Source of the DNA: Comamonas testosteroni
GTDB lineage: Bacteria; Pseudomonadota; Gammaproteobacteria; Burkholderiales; Burkholderiaceae_C
DNA length: 64,000 nt
Direction: 5' to 3'
NCBI GenBank assembly: GCA_008727115.1
Contig: CP044131.1
Span: 248,001 to 312,000 of the forward strand
In this document: piece by piece, positions 26,827 through 34,941 of the stretch
Numbering within the stretch: the first letter of the stretch is position 1
Layout of the letters: the number at the start of each line of letters is the position of its first letter
Notes under the pieces: generated by a model
The model's database searches: none
The model's input: the letters and a program-made list of their open reading frames with translations, nothing else
What the model was told of the DNA's origin: nothing
Program-made: the position numbers and the translations under genes

Positions 26827-26902
26827 GGCCCGGTAGCTCAGTCGGTAGAGCAGAGGATTGAAAATCCTTGTGTCGGCGGTTCGATTCCGTCCCAGGCCAC
26901 CA
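26827..26902 (+). tRNA. tRNA-Phe copy 2 (anticodon GAA), integration target
   Basis: Identical over 76 bases to copy 1, with the same C5:A68 mismatch. Its 3' end (from 26889) is part of the left direct repeat of the genomic island, so the element restored an intact tRNA on integration, as P4-type islands usually do. Confidence 0.95.
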
Positions 26903-26905
26903 AAT
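26889..26905. repeat. Left attachment repeat (attL)
   Basis: GTCCCAGGCCACCAAAT, identical to 37570-37586. It covers the tRNA acceptor end plus three bases beyond the CCA. With mismatches the match extends leftwards to 26880 (23 of 26 bases). Confidence 0.9.
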
Positions 26906-26938
26906 ACTAGCCAATAGCCTATGCTGTTGGATAAAAAA

Positions 26939-26970
26939 GCTCTAAGCATCAATGGCTTAGAGCTTTTTTT
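26939..26970 (+). terminator. Island-borne terminator after tRNA-Phe copy 2
   Basis: GCTCTAAGC (26939-26947) pairs with GCTTAGAGC (26955-26963), followed by seven T and preceded by an A-run. It lies just inside the element and replaces the terminator that integration displaced to 37590-37621. Confidence 0.88.
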
Positions 26971-27016
26971 GTGTCCAAAGAAGTCCAGTAACTTCCGCGA
27001 ACATCTAGGCTATTTT

Positions 27017-27036
27017 GCAGTAACTGTCGCAGTAAC
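27017..27036. repeat. Left integrase arm-type boxes
   Basis: GCAGTAAC at 27017-27024 and again at 27029-27036, offset 12 bases. A third, inverted copy (GTTACTGC) lies at 27067-27074. The same 12-base-spaced pair occurs by the right end (37491-37510), which suggests integrase arm sites. Confidence 0.65.
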
Positions 27037-27122
27037 CAAAATTTTTGCCTCCCGCCCCCTGTGCAAGTTACTGCATAGCCCTTGCAGCCTGTCGTGGAGC
27101 TACAAGGTCTTAGATGAAGCCC

Positions 27123-27308
27123 TCACCAGGGGTTCTCACTGCTAGCAGGCGGCCAGCAGGGCTCATAAGTCGGCTGCGGCTGCCAAGGTGCCTGGTAGAT
27201 GTCCTGACCATATGGGCTGCCGCCTACGTCGATATACGTATCGTCAATGAGCGGTAGGCCGGTGGCAGGATTGATATCTGGCGCTTTTGTGTTGAGTTCA
27301 TTGTCCAT
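27123..27308 (-). CDS. Small hypothetical protein (61 aa) of the island
   Basis: A 61-aa, acidic, Pro/Tyr/Trp-rich protein (MDNELNTKAPDINPATG...), with no signal peptide or membrane helix and no recognised domain. The best support is its ribosome site: AAGGAG eight bases before ATG 27308. It lies 58 bases downstream of the DUF6573 gene on the same strand and is probably cotranscribed with it. Similar small proteins accompany DUF6573 genes on plasmids and integrative elements as far as I recall; the function is unknown. Confidence 0.7.
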   Translation of the reverse strand: MDNELNTKAPDINPATGLPLIDDTYIDVGGSPYGQDIYQAPWQPQPTYEPCWPPASSENPW

Positions 27309-27366
27309 GTTGTTTGCTCCTTGGTAGGTGGTGTTTGCCCGCCGTTGGTCGGGGCGGGCGCTTGGG

Positions 27367-27786
27367 TCAGTCTTCGTCAGGGTTCATGATGGTGATGACG
27401 GGCTCAGCTTTATCACCAGGACCGATGTGCATATGCAGCGTCATTAGCCGCTGGCGTTTCGCTGCGCCGCCTCGCGGTACCACGTAGAGATGAAACGGTA
27501 CGCGGCAACTGCCGTTGGCCCGGCGTGCGGTGATGCAGGCCATCCACACGACATCCCATAAGCGGCCGGACTCGTCTTGAGGTGCCTCCCGAGTCGAGTC
27601 AGTATCCGACCATGCAACGGCCTTGTTCCACGCTGAGGCAGTCATGGCAACCGGCACCCGAAAACCGGCTTCCCGCGCTGTCTCTGTCACGTCTACCAGC
27701 AGCCCATCGGCCAGCGCCTGCGCGCGCGTGTAGCGGTGGATGACTCCCCCGAAGAGAGTGTCCAATTTCGAAAGATTTTTGTGCAT
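27367..27786 (-). CDS. DUF6573 family protein
   Basis: A 139-aa protein of unknown function found on plasmids and integrative elements. The characteristic stretch FGGVIHRYTRAQALADG, then LLVDVTETAREAGFRVPVA, lies near the N-terminus, and the C-terminal half is beta-rich (VPFHLYVVPRGG, LTLHMHIGPGD). The start at 27786 is chosen because GGGAG lies six bases upstream. A start at 27837 would add 17 residues with no such site. It is followed by the 61-aa gene. Upstream is a run of ten G (27846-27855). Confidence 0.8.
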   Translation of the reverse strand: MHKNLSKLDTLFGGVIHRYTRAQALADGLLVDVTETAREAGFRVPVAMTASAWNKAVAWSDTDSTREAPQDESGRLWDVVWMACITARRANGSCRVPFHLYVVPRGGAAKRQRLMTLHMHIGPGDKAEPVITIMNPDED

Positions 27787-28227
27787 CGCTTTCTCCCACT
27801 GTTTACCGGAGTCCAAGATTCCGAGCCTGGTATTCATGCGCTTCCGGGGGGGGGGCGCATGAGGCCCGTTGGCACTGCTGCCACCGTCTTTCCTGAGTTC
27901 GTCGCCTGCGAACTGGCAGCCCAAACCGACCTGTAGTGACGCCAGCGCAGTCAAAGCCGCAGCCCCGAAGGGGACCGGGTGCTGATGCGCACGAAGTGAC
28001 CGCAAGGTCTGGCGGCAATGGAGAGCGGTTTGAGGCTTGCTCGCAGGAAATGCGACGACTCAGGACGGGCGGTGGTCGCAGTACTGCCCGGCATGGCGAC
28101 AACCCCGCAGGCAGCGTACGGCTGCCTGTCCCCGCGTTGCTTGTTGCGAGCTGTCAGCGAGGAGCGGCTGCTGAGGCAAGCCGTAGGCGCGGAGCCAAGG
28201 TGCCGCGGATACGGTGGCGAAGTCGCC
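27787..28227. other. Gene-free stretch, GC-rich, with hairpins and a G10 run
   Basis: No convincing gene was seen in 441 bases. The overlapping open frames lack ribosome sites and family-like composition. It holds a ten-G run (27846-27855) and several perfect hairpins, for example CAGGCAGC/GCTGCCTG around 28109-28129. It may be the 5' region and promoter of the DUF6573 gene. Confidence 0.6.
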
Positions 28228-28470
28228 TTACTTGCGCTTCCAGGGCGACAGTGCAGACAAGTCAATGACAGTCGAGCTGACCGGCACCGTCTCGTCTCGC
28301 AGCTCGGCGAGGCGTGCTTTCTTGCGTGCGCGATAGCGCCGAGAGCGTTCAGCATCGCTGAGTGCGTCGGGTTTTTTCGGGCGTCCTATTTTTGGCTTAG
28401 CTGTGTGTGAAAGTGGTGCCTCTTCGCAAAGAGGCAGGTCGAGGGTGAAATCGTCATGTGTGTCTTGCAT
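28228..28470 (-). CDS. Small basic protein (80 aa), possible DNA-binding regulator
   Basis: An 80-aa protein. The N-terminal third is acidic. The centre is strongly basic, with an AT-hook-like GRPKKPDALSDAERSRRYRARKKARL, then a polar tail. No ribosome site is obvious before ATG 28470. Its start faces the array of GTGAC/GTCAC palindromes (28514-28704), so it could be an autoregulator of this region. That role is inferred from charge and position only. It could alternatively be a plasmid-type accessory replication protein. Confidence 0.55.
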   Translation of the reverse strand: MQDTHDDFTLDLPLCEEAPLSHTAKPKIGRPKKPDALSDAERSRRYRARKKARLAELRDETVPVSSTVIDLSALSPWKRK

Positions 28471-29316
28471 GCTATGTATAGCGCGCGTGACGGTGAATAA
28501 CCAAGCGATTTGCCGTGATTTGTCACGAAAAGCGGGTGTGGCGGTACTTGAGAAACCGCGACGTTGCGGTTCTGCGCTGCTACCGAATTCCGAGGCTCAG
28601 GACATTGTCATGAGAAATGCTGTTTCGTGACGGCGTCACGAAGATTGCATTGGTTTCCGTGATGATCGTCACAGAAATCACGGGGGTTTTTGTGACGGCG
28701 TCACGAAAAGGCGTCTGCACAGTCTGCTGAAGGCTGTCTGTGAGGGCGACGGCTGTTGATGCAAGCCACAGGCGCGCAGCCACGTTGTCGAGACAAGGTG
28801 GCGCAGTCGGGGGGGCCGCCGATCCGCCGTTGGCGGTTCGGCGGGGCAAGGCGTTCAGCCGCAGCCCGGCAAGCCGCACCCTGCCCACAGGGTCGGCGCG
28901 ACGCGGGGGGAGCCGCGCTGAAACCACAGGCAGGGCAACGCCCGTCGCCGCGGTGGGAGGCACGCCCAGGCGTGACGGTTCAGCGTGGGGGCGAAGCCCG
29001 CGCCCCCGCAAGCAGAAGGCGCGGGCAAGTGGGTCAGCACAAACGCGTCCAGCGTGCCGAGCGGAGACACTTGCCCGCGCGTTTAGCGGCCCGCGAAGCG
29101 GGATCCCGAAGGGACGGGGGCGCCGGTATTTAAAAGCGCATGACCGGGCGTCCAGCCCGGGCAAACACCCGGACCGGCGTCCAGCCGGGGGAAAGGGGGT
29201 GGTGAGCTTCAGCCGCCTTGCGGCTGTTCGCTCCCCCTGTTCGGTCCCCGTCGCACTGGGGCATGAACAGCTCGCCGCGCTATACGAATCATGACAACGA
29301 CTCAGGGAGGGTCATG
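28471..29316. other. Gene-free control region: palindrome array and structured GC-rich DNA
   Basis: 846 bases without a convincing gene. The left part carries the palindrome array (28514-28704). The right part (about 28740-29260) is very GC-rich and full of inverted repeats. Examples are GCCCGCGCC (28996-29004) with GGCGCGGGC (29018-29026), and GCGCGGGCAAGTG (29019-29031) with CACTTGCCCGCGC (29068-29080). A twofold near-repeat around CCGG-CGTCCAGCC lies at about 29145-29190. The organisation resembles an origin of transfer or replication, but no known nick site was recognised. Confidence 0.6.
28514..28704. repeat. Array of GTGA(C)...GTCAC palindromes
   Basis: Palindromes at 28514-28525 (GTGATTTGTCAC), 28627-28639 (GTGACGGCGTCAC), 28659-28672 (GTGATGATCGTCAC) and 28692-28704 (GTGACGGCGTCAC), mostly flanked by GAA. 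The last three are centred 32.5 bases apart, about three helical turns. They are probably binding sites for a dimeric protein. Confidence 0.75.
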
Positions 29317-30114
29317 ATGAGTAAGAAAGACGGGCGGCAAATTGCCCGAGAGAACGAGACGCGAGTGCTGCGGGCATTGCATCGCTTCGGCTGGCTGCGC
29401 ACGCGCGACCTGGCCGCTCTGTGCTGGCGGCGTTGGGCATCTAGGCCCAGCGGCCCGCCAAGCGTAGGGCTAACACCCCCGACCGCCTCGGCGTTGCGGA
29501 TGGCACAACGCACCATGCGCCGCCTTCGTGATGCACGCTTGGTCATCACCGGACAGGGGCCGGACGGCAGCGTCATTTACGCCCTGTCCGAAGGCGGTGC
29601 TCGGGCGCTGAAAGATGCCGGGGTGACAGCTATCAGCGGCAAAGACCTTGTGCGCGGCTTCAGTGCTGCCTACTACCGTCACCGAAGTATTTCAAATCAA
29701 ATTGCCATCTCTGGCATGGTGCAAGGCTACCGCGCATCAACTGAGCGCGAGATTGCGCAAGGCCTCTGGCTCGGTGGCGAAGTAGGCATCGCAGGCAAGC
29801 GGCCGGACGTGCTGCTGCGCAGCGGCAATCAGGTGTGGTGGATTGAGGTTGAGAAGAGTCGTAAAAATGCCAAGGACTACAAGGCCCTTTTGATCTGGCT
29901 GGGTAAGGTACTGCAAGACAGCACGCGACGCGACGGCTCCCGACTGCTCCCGCCTGGACAGGTTTGGGGTCGCGTGGTCTTCATTTGTACCCCGGCTTTT
30001 GAAGGCAAGCTCCGGCGCGATCTGGAAGACCAGGGGTGGACTCGACGGCAGGTAGATATGTTGTCATGCTTCGAATCTGCGCTATACACATTTGAGGACA
30101 CACTGTTCCCATAA
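29317..30114 (+). CDS. Replic_Relax / MobC-like replication-relaxation protein
   Basis: A 265-aa protein. The N-terminal winged-helix region reads ARENETRVLRALHRFGWLRT, then RDLAALCWRRW. The middle holds ALRMAQRTMRRLRDARLV, and the C-terminal half contains RPDVLL...WWIEVEKSRK, a nuclease-like arrangement of acidic and Lys residues. It resembles proteins annotated as replication-relaxation or MobC on plasmids and integrative elements; this is from memory of the family. Two adjacent ATGs occur (29314, 29317); the second has the better spacing from GGGAGG. It follows the structured control region and is ended by a strong terminator. Its partner relaxase is missing here. Confidence 0.75.
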   Translation: MSKKDGRQIARENETRVLRALHRFGWLRTRDLAALCWRRWASRPSGPPSVGLTPPTASALRMAQRTMRRLRDARLVITGQGPDGSVIYALSEGGARALKDAGVTAISGKDLVRGFSAAYYRHRSISNQIAISGMVQGYRASTEREIAQGLWLGGEVGIAGKRPDVLLRSGNQVWWIEVEKSRKNAKDYKALLIWLGKVLQDSTRRDGSRLLPPGQVWGRVVFICTPAFEGKLRRDLEDQGWTRRQVDMLSCFESALYTFEDTLFP

Positions 30115-30242
30115 ATGACAGGTCAGGGAGCGCTGTTTGGGCTGGTACGGCGCTTAACGACAACTTACTCGCTATCGCGGCAAATTCTGGTGGTAGCCCT
30201 GCGACTACGCGTCACCGGCCGTCGCTTGTATTAAAGGTTGGG

Positions 30243-30282
30243 CTGTCCCCGGCAGAGTCGCATCTGCTGGGGACAGTTTTTT
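30243..30282 (+). terminator. Terminator between the MobC-like gene and mod
   Basis: CTGTCCCCGGCAGA (30243-30256), loop GTCGCA, TCTGCTGGGGACAG (30263-30276), one G.T pair, then six T. Very strong. It separates mod-res from the upstream gene, so mod needs a promoter within the next 57 bases or readthrough. Confidence 0.92.
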
Positions 30283-30339
30283 GCGCAATGCCATCATGGA
30301 CAATGGCGTGTGCCAAGACAAAAAGGAAACATCGCCCGG

Positions 30340-31986
30340 ATGTCAACAGAATATGAAAACTTATCCCGCGAAGCGCTCATCGAGCTGCTCAAGCGGCGAG
30401 ACAGCCAGACCCCCTACGGTCTGGTGTGGGAGAGGCGCGGCATCGAGCACGACAAGGCCCTGAACCGTGACTTCGTTGGGCTGGAGCTGGACCCTGAGCT
30501 GTCCTGTGGCCCCGCGCCTTGGCGCAATCTCATCATCGAGGGTGACAACTACGACGCCCTGCGGCACCTCGTCAGCACGCATGCCGGCCAGGTCAAGCTG
30601 CTGTCGCTCGATCCTCCCTACAACACTGGCCGAAAAGACTTCGTCTACAACGACAGTTTTTTCGATGCGACGAACCGTTACCGGCACTCGACATGGCTGG
30701 AGTTCATGTACCAGCGCCTGCGGCTCGCCAAAGACCTGCTGGCCGAAGATGGCGTCATCTTCGTGCACATCGACGACAACGAACTGTTCAACCTCGGGCT
30801 GTTGATGAACAAGGTGTTCGGCGAACACAACTTCATTGCCAACGTCATCTGGCAGAAGGTCTTTTCACCCAAGAACACCGCAGTTCACTTCTCGGATGAC
30901 CACGAATACGTTTTGGTCTATGCGGCCAATCGTGACGTGTGGCGACCAAATCCGATGCCACGCACTGCGGCGCAGGACGGAGCCTATAAAAACATGGATG
31001 ACGACCCTAGAGGGGTGTGGATGTCCAGTGATATATCTGCGCGAAATTTCTACTCGGCAGGGTCCTACAGCGTCACCACACCATCAGGCAGAAGGATTCC
31101 TGGCCCACCTCCAGGACGGTACTGGACGGTTGCAGAAGACAAGTTCCATGAACTGGACAAAGACAACCGCATTTGGTGGGGAAAAAAGGGGGATAACGCC
31201 CCTCGCTTGAAGCGTTTTCTTTCCGACGTAAAGCAAGGCGTTGTGCCGCAGACCCTGTGGACCTACGACGCTGTGGGCCACACGCAAGACGCCAAGAAAC
31301 AGCTTAACGACATCTTGCCCAAGGACCGCAACGAGGATGTGTTCTCGACGCCCAAGCCCTTGCAGTTGATGGACCGTATCTTGCGCCTGGCAACGAATCC
31401 GGGTGATTTGGTGGTGGACTTCTTCGCCGGGTCGGGGACGCTGGCACAAGCCCTGCTCCAGCTCAACAAGGAAGATGGTGGCGAGCGCCGCTTCATCCTT
31501 GTGTCCAACACAGAAGCCACGGAAGCGGAACCCGACAAGAACCTGTGCCGGGACGTGTGCGCCACCCGTGTGCGTCGTGCCGTGGAGGGCTATGAGTCTG
31601 GCAAGGGGCAGCAGGTCGAAGGGCTAGGCGGCGGCTTCGCATACCTGCGAGCCAAGCCCGTCCCGGTGCATCGTATGGAAGAGCGCCTAGATGACGGCCT
31701 GGTGTGGTCCTACATCCAAATGAAGCATCATCACCCGTTGACGGTGCGGGCGGCACTGGCGTCGGTGTCAGTCTGGAACGGGCAGGCGCTCATCTACCTG
31801 CCGTCCACCACGGTCAAGATGAAGGCCGCTTTGCGTGAGGCGCTGGAACAGCACCCGCAAGCCATCGTCTACACATGGACCCCCGCCGCTCTGGTGGGCA
31901 TGGTCAACGAAAACAATCTGAGAGAGGTGCCCGCAGACCTGAAGCGCGGCTTCAGGTTCGGCAATCTGGGAGGGGACCAAGCATGA
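30340..31986 (+). CDS. mod: Type III restriction-modification DNA methyltransferase (Mod)
   Basis: A 548-aa adenine-N6 methyltransferase of the beta class: the catalytic motif DPPY is at residues 91-94 (LSLDPPYNTG), ahead of the SAM motif FAGSGT at 362-367. The region between holds the target-recognition domain. It modifies the recognition site and supplies specificity to Res. ATG 30340 is chosen because AAGGAAA lies upstream and the N-terminus fits the family; an in-frame start at 30238 would run through the terminator hairpin. It overlaps res by four bases (ATGA). No homopolymer or tandem repeat in the gene suggests phase variation. Confidence 0.93.
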   Translation: MSTEYENLSREALIELLKRRDSQTPYGLVWERRGIEHDKALNRDFVGLELDPELSCGPAPWRNLIIEGDNYDALRHLVSTHAGQVKLLSLDPPYNTGRKDFVYNDSFFDATNRYRHSTWLEFMYQRLRLAKDLLAEDGVIFVHIDDNELFNLGLLMNKVFGEHNFIANVIWQKVFSPKNTAVHFSDDHEYVLVYAANRDVWRPNPMPRTAAQDGAYKNMDDDPRGVWMSSDISARNFYSAGSYSVTTPSGRRIPGPPPGRYWTVAEDKFHELDKDNRIWWGKKGDNAPRLKRFLSDVKQGVVPQTLWTYDAVGHTQDAKKQLNDILPKDRNEDVFSTPKPLQLMDRILRLATNPGDLVVDFFAGSGTLAQALLQLNKEDGGERRFILVSNTEATEAEPDKNLCRDVCATRVRRAVEGYESGKGQQVEGLGGGFAYLRAKPVPVHRMEERLDDGLVWSYIQMKHHHPLTVRAALASVSVWNGQALIYLPSTTVKMKAALREALEQHPQAIVYTWTPAALVGMVNENNLREVPADLKRGFRFGNLGGDQA

Positions 31987-34472
31987 GCCGCATCGACCCG
32001 TTGGTATTCCAAGAGCGCCACATCGGCGCGCTCGTGACGCGCTTTCAGAACGTGCGCGATGACTACGACCGTCTGACCAATCCGAAGGAGCTGGGCAAGC
32101 TGCGTAAGCAATCGGCAGCGGTCATGCTGCAAGCCCCGACCGGCATCGGCAAGACGCTGATTGCGACTGAGGTCGTAGCCCGCTTCTCGGCGCTCGACAA
32201 CGTGGTCTGGTTCTGGTTCGCGCCCTACGCGACCTTGATTGACCAGGCAGCGGCCAGTCTGCAACGACAGGCCCCGCAACTGAAGATACTGAACATCGAA
32301 CACCAGCGCACCCCAGATGAATTGGCCTCGGGCGCGCTGTTCGTCATCACCTGGCAGACGGTGGCGACGAAGACCAAGGAATCGCGCCTGGCGCGCACCA
32401 CGGGCGATGATGGCCTGTCGGTGGATGACCTCATCGCACAGGCCCGCGCCTTGGGCCTGCGTGTGGGCGTGGTCGTGGACGAGGCGCACCATGGTTTCGT
32501 CAAGGCCAAGGAGGCGTACCGCTTCTTCGCTGAGGTGCTGGAGCCTGACTATGCCTTGATGATGACCGCGACCCCTCGGGATAGCGAAGTTGCCAGCTTC
32601 GCTGACAAGACGGGCTACCAGGTGGGCGATTCGGCGGATTGGGCCAGCATCACGCGCCACGAGGGCTATCAGGCCGGGTTACTCAAGCTGGGCGTCAAAA
32701 CGGCGCAGTTCCTGACCGGCAACAACGACGATGCCGCCCTGGTGGACTTCGAGGAAGTCGCCATGTCCGAGTGCGCGGCCATGCACCGTCACATCAAAGG
32801 CGTGCTGGCGGAAAACGGCGTCAAGCTTACCCCGCTCATGCTGGTACAGGTGCCCAACGGCGGCGCGGCGCTGAACAAGGCCCGTGAATACCTTACAGGC
32901 GCGCTCAAGTTCCCCGAGTCTGCCGTGAAGGTTCACGTCTCAGACGAGCCGGACCCCAACTTGCAAGCCCTTGCCCATGACCCGACCGTCGAAGTGTTGG
33001 TCTTCAAGATGGCCATTGCCATGGGCTTCGATGCCCCGCGCGCCTTCACCCTGGCGGCCTTGCGCGGCACCCGTGACGCGAACTTTGGCATCCAGGTGGT
33101 CGGTCGCATCATGCGCGTGCATCCCCTCTTGCAGCGCCGACCAGGCACCCCGCAGGTCTTGGACTACGGCTATGTGTTCCTGGCCAATCGTGAGGCCCAA
33201 GAGGGCCTGACGGGCGCGGCGACGGTCATCAACAAGCTGCAAGAGCACACGGCCAACACCACGCCGGAAACGGTCGTGACGTTCACGGTGGACTCGTCGT
33301 TTGTGCAGGTCGTGAAAACAGGCCAGACGGCGGCGATATTTCCGCCTTCCGATCAAACTCCACCAGCCGCCGTCAGCACACCCGATGGCGCGGGCTCCGT
33401 GACACTGACAGGTACGGAAGGGCAAGGCACGGCTCCGCTGTTGCAGCACACGCCCGCCCTGTTCCCTGAGCTGACGAAAACGGCGCTGACCCACGGTGCC
33501 CACGATGGCCCGACAGCACTGGTCTCGGCGTTTAAGCTGGACGCCGAAGAACAGTACGACTACCCGTTGAAGGTCGAAGACCTGCCGCCCTTCGTTACGG
33601 AAGTGCTGCCGACCAATCCTGACGACTTTGAGACGCAGTTGGTGTCCTTCGTGGACTTCTCGGCGGTGCTGGCCGACCGCGAGCGTAGCCGCACCAAATT
33701 GGTCAAGCGGACGGTAAATATCTTCGAGACTGCCGAAACCCCCGACGATGAGGACGTGTGGGCCAAGATGTCGGCGGCCAGCATCGCACAGCGGGCACGG
33801 CAGATTGCCTTTGAATACCCAGACGTAGATAACCGCCAGTTCCTCCAGGCCCTGCGCAAGCGGTTCCGTGATGCGATAGAAGCAGGGGGCTTTGAGCTGC
33901 CGGGGGGTGATGAAGAACTGACACAGCAACTGGAGCTGGTGTTGGTTCGCAATCCGAACTTGATTCGGCAGGCGCACAAGCGCTGCCGTGCCAGCCAGAT
34001 TCAGGCCGTTTCCGTCACGCTGCCCCCGGTTCACCAATCCAAGTACCGTTTGGATCCTTCTAAGCGAAACGTCTACGGCATCTTCCCGGCAGACCTGTCG
34101 CCGGAAGAGCTGCGCTTTGCCGAGATGCTGGACATCTCGCCCGAGGTGGAGTGGTGGCATCGCAACCCGGTGCGGCAACCCGAGTCGGTGGCCCTGTATC
34201 GCTGGTCCAGCGGTGTAGGCTTCTTCCCTGACTTCCTGGTAGCGGTGAAGGACCGCAAGGCCGGTGGCGGCGTGGCGCTGGTCGAGTTCAAGGGGCCTCA
34301 GCTCCAGCAGTACGACAAGGAAAAGGCCGGGGCTGTGCATGTGCACTATGGCCGGGCGTTCATGGTCGGCGTTGGGGCCAAGGACAAGAAAGAGTTACGC
34401 CTGTTCCGTCTTGCTGATGGTGGCCTTGTGGATGATGGCTTGTTCGAAGTGGGACGGCTGCGTTACGAGTAG
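31983..34472 (+). CDS. res: Type III restriction endonuclease (Res)
   Basis: An 829-aa helicase-nuclease subunit that, with Mod, cleaves foreign DNA lacking modification. Walker A APTGIGKT lies at 51-58, the DEAH box at 166-169 and TATPR at 195-199. A helicase C domain with the QVVGRIMRVHP motif follows. The C-terminal PD-(D/E)xK nuclease is D750 (FFPDFLV) with E768-x-K770 (VEFKG). The length is at the short end for Res (EcoP15I about 970). The start follows GGGAGGGG and overlaps the mod stop. All catalytic motifs look intact, so the system should be active. Confidence 0.93.
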   Translation: MSRIDPLVFQERHIGALVTRFQNVRDDYDRLTNPKELGKLRKQSAAVMLQAPTGIGKTLIATEVVARFSALDNVVWFWFAPYATLIDQAAASLQRQAPQLKILNIEHQRTPDELASGALFVITWQTVATKTKESRLARTTGDDGLSVDDLIAQARALGLRVGVVVDEAHHGFVKAKEAYRFFAEVLEPDYALMMTATPRDSEVASFADKTGYQVGDSADWASITRHEGYQAGLLKLGVKTAQFLTGNNDDAALVDFEEVAMSECAAMHRHIKGVLAENGVKLTPLMLVQVPNGGAALNKAREYLTGALKFPESAVKVHVSDEPDPNLQALAHDPTVEVLVFKMAIAMGFDAPRAFTLAALRGTRDANFGIQVVGRIMRVHPLLQRRPGTPQVLDYGYVFLANREAQEGLTGAATVINKLQEHTANTTPETVVTFTVDSSFVQVVKTGQTAAIFPPSDQTPPAAVSTPDGAGSVTLTGTEGQGTAPLLQHTPALFPELTKTALTHGAHDGPTALVSAFKLDAEEQYDYPLKVEDLPPFVTEVLPTNPDDFETQLVSFVDFSAVLADRERSRTKLVKRTVNIFETAETPDDEDVWAKMSAASIAQRARQIAFEYPDVDNRQFLQALRKRFRDAIEAGGFELPGGDEELTQQLELVLVRNPNLIRQAHKRCRASQIQAVSVTLPPVHQSKYRLDPSKRNVYGIFPADLSPEELRFAEMLDISPEVEWWHRNPVRQPESVALYRWSSGVGFFPDFLVAVKDRKAGGGVALVEFKGPQLQQYDKEKAGAVHVHYGRAFMVGVGAKDKKELRLFRLADGGLVDDGLFEVGRLRYE

Positions 34473-34907
34473 CTTCCCTAATACGGCGCAAAGACGATGC
34501 TTCGGCATCGTCCCTGGGTGCGAATCGTTGTTAGGATGGCTTGCAGCCTGTGTACTCCCCGCGATAACAACCCATTGTTTTTATTTGCGAATGCTTCGAG
34601 CACGCACTTTTTCCATGTTCGTGAATTTTTGCACCCAGGCCGCAAGCGGCGGCACTGCTCTGGCACATTCCCGAAGTAGCGGTTTTTTCGGGACGTTCAA
34701 GCCCCGCAGGGGCGACAGAGCCGCCACATTTACGATGGGCATCACCTCCCGAGGGCGGCGCTGCTTGATTAAAAAAAACTAGAGTAGAGAAAAACATTGA
34801 CCGCAACCGGCAAGACTGCCCATCAATGAAAAATCTGCCATCAATTGGGTGCGGATTTTACGCTGTTGCTTGGCGATTGGGGTACCTGTTCCGACAGGTT
34901 TGGGTAC
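34473..34907. other. Gene-free stretch between res and repC
   Basis: 435 bases with no convincing gene between two convergent genes. Just after res is a perfect GACGATGC-TTCG-GCATCGTC hairpin (34493-34512) with a UUCG tetraloop but no T-run. Its base composition is lower in GC than the rest of the island. At the right end the iteron-like repeats begin. Confidence 0.6.
34493..34512 (+). terminator. UUCG-loop hairpin after res
   Basis: Eight perfect pairs and a stable TTCG tetraloop, 21 bases past the res stop. It lacks a T-run, so it may be a Rho-type or RNA-stability end rather than a classical terminator. Confidence 0.45.
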
Positions 34908-34941
34908 CTATTCCGACTCAATGATCGGTACCTGTTCTGAC
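34881..34941. repeat. Three iteron-like repeats at the 3' end of repC
   Basis: GGTACCTGTTCCGAC (34881), GGTACCTATTCCGAC (34903) and GGTACCTGTTCTGAC (34927), offset 22 and 24 bases. The second straddles the repC stop codon and the third lies inside the gene. IncQ replicons use 20-22-bp iterons bound by RepC, so these are candidates for an origin. A remnant of an insertion-sequence end is the alternative. Confidence 0.65.

Noticed and set aside
28514-28704. Palindrome array as a CRISPR
   Set aside because: The units are 12-14 bp palindromes with short spacers, and there are no cas genes.
28580-29294. Overlapping frames on both strands in the GC-rich island region
   Set aside because: Arg/Ala/Pro-rich translations follow GC content, no ribosome sites, and the region is full of inverted repeats better explained as DNA structure.
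30340-31986. Phase-variable mod gene
   Set aside because: No homopolymer or tandem repeat long enough to slip was found within the gene.
34531-34806. 91-codon minus-strand frame between res and repC
   Set aside because: No ribosome site, odd Cys/Ser/Gly composition, no domain; treated as non-coding.
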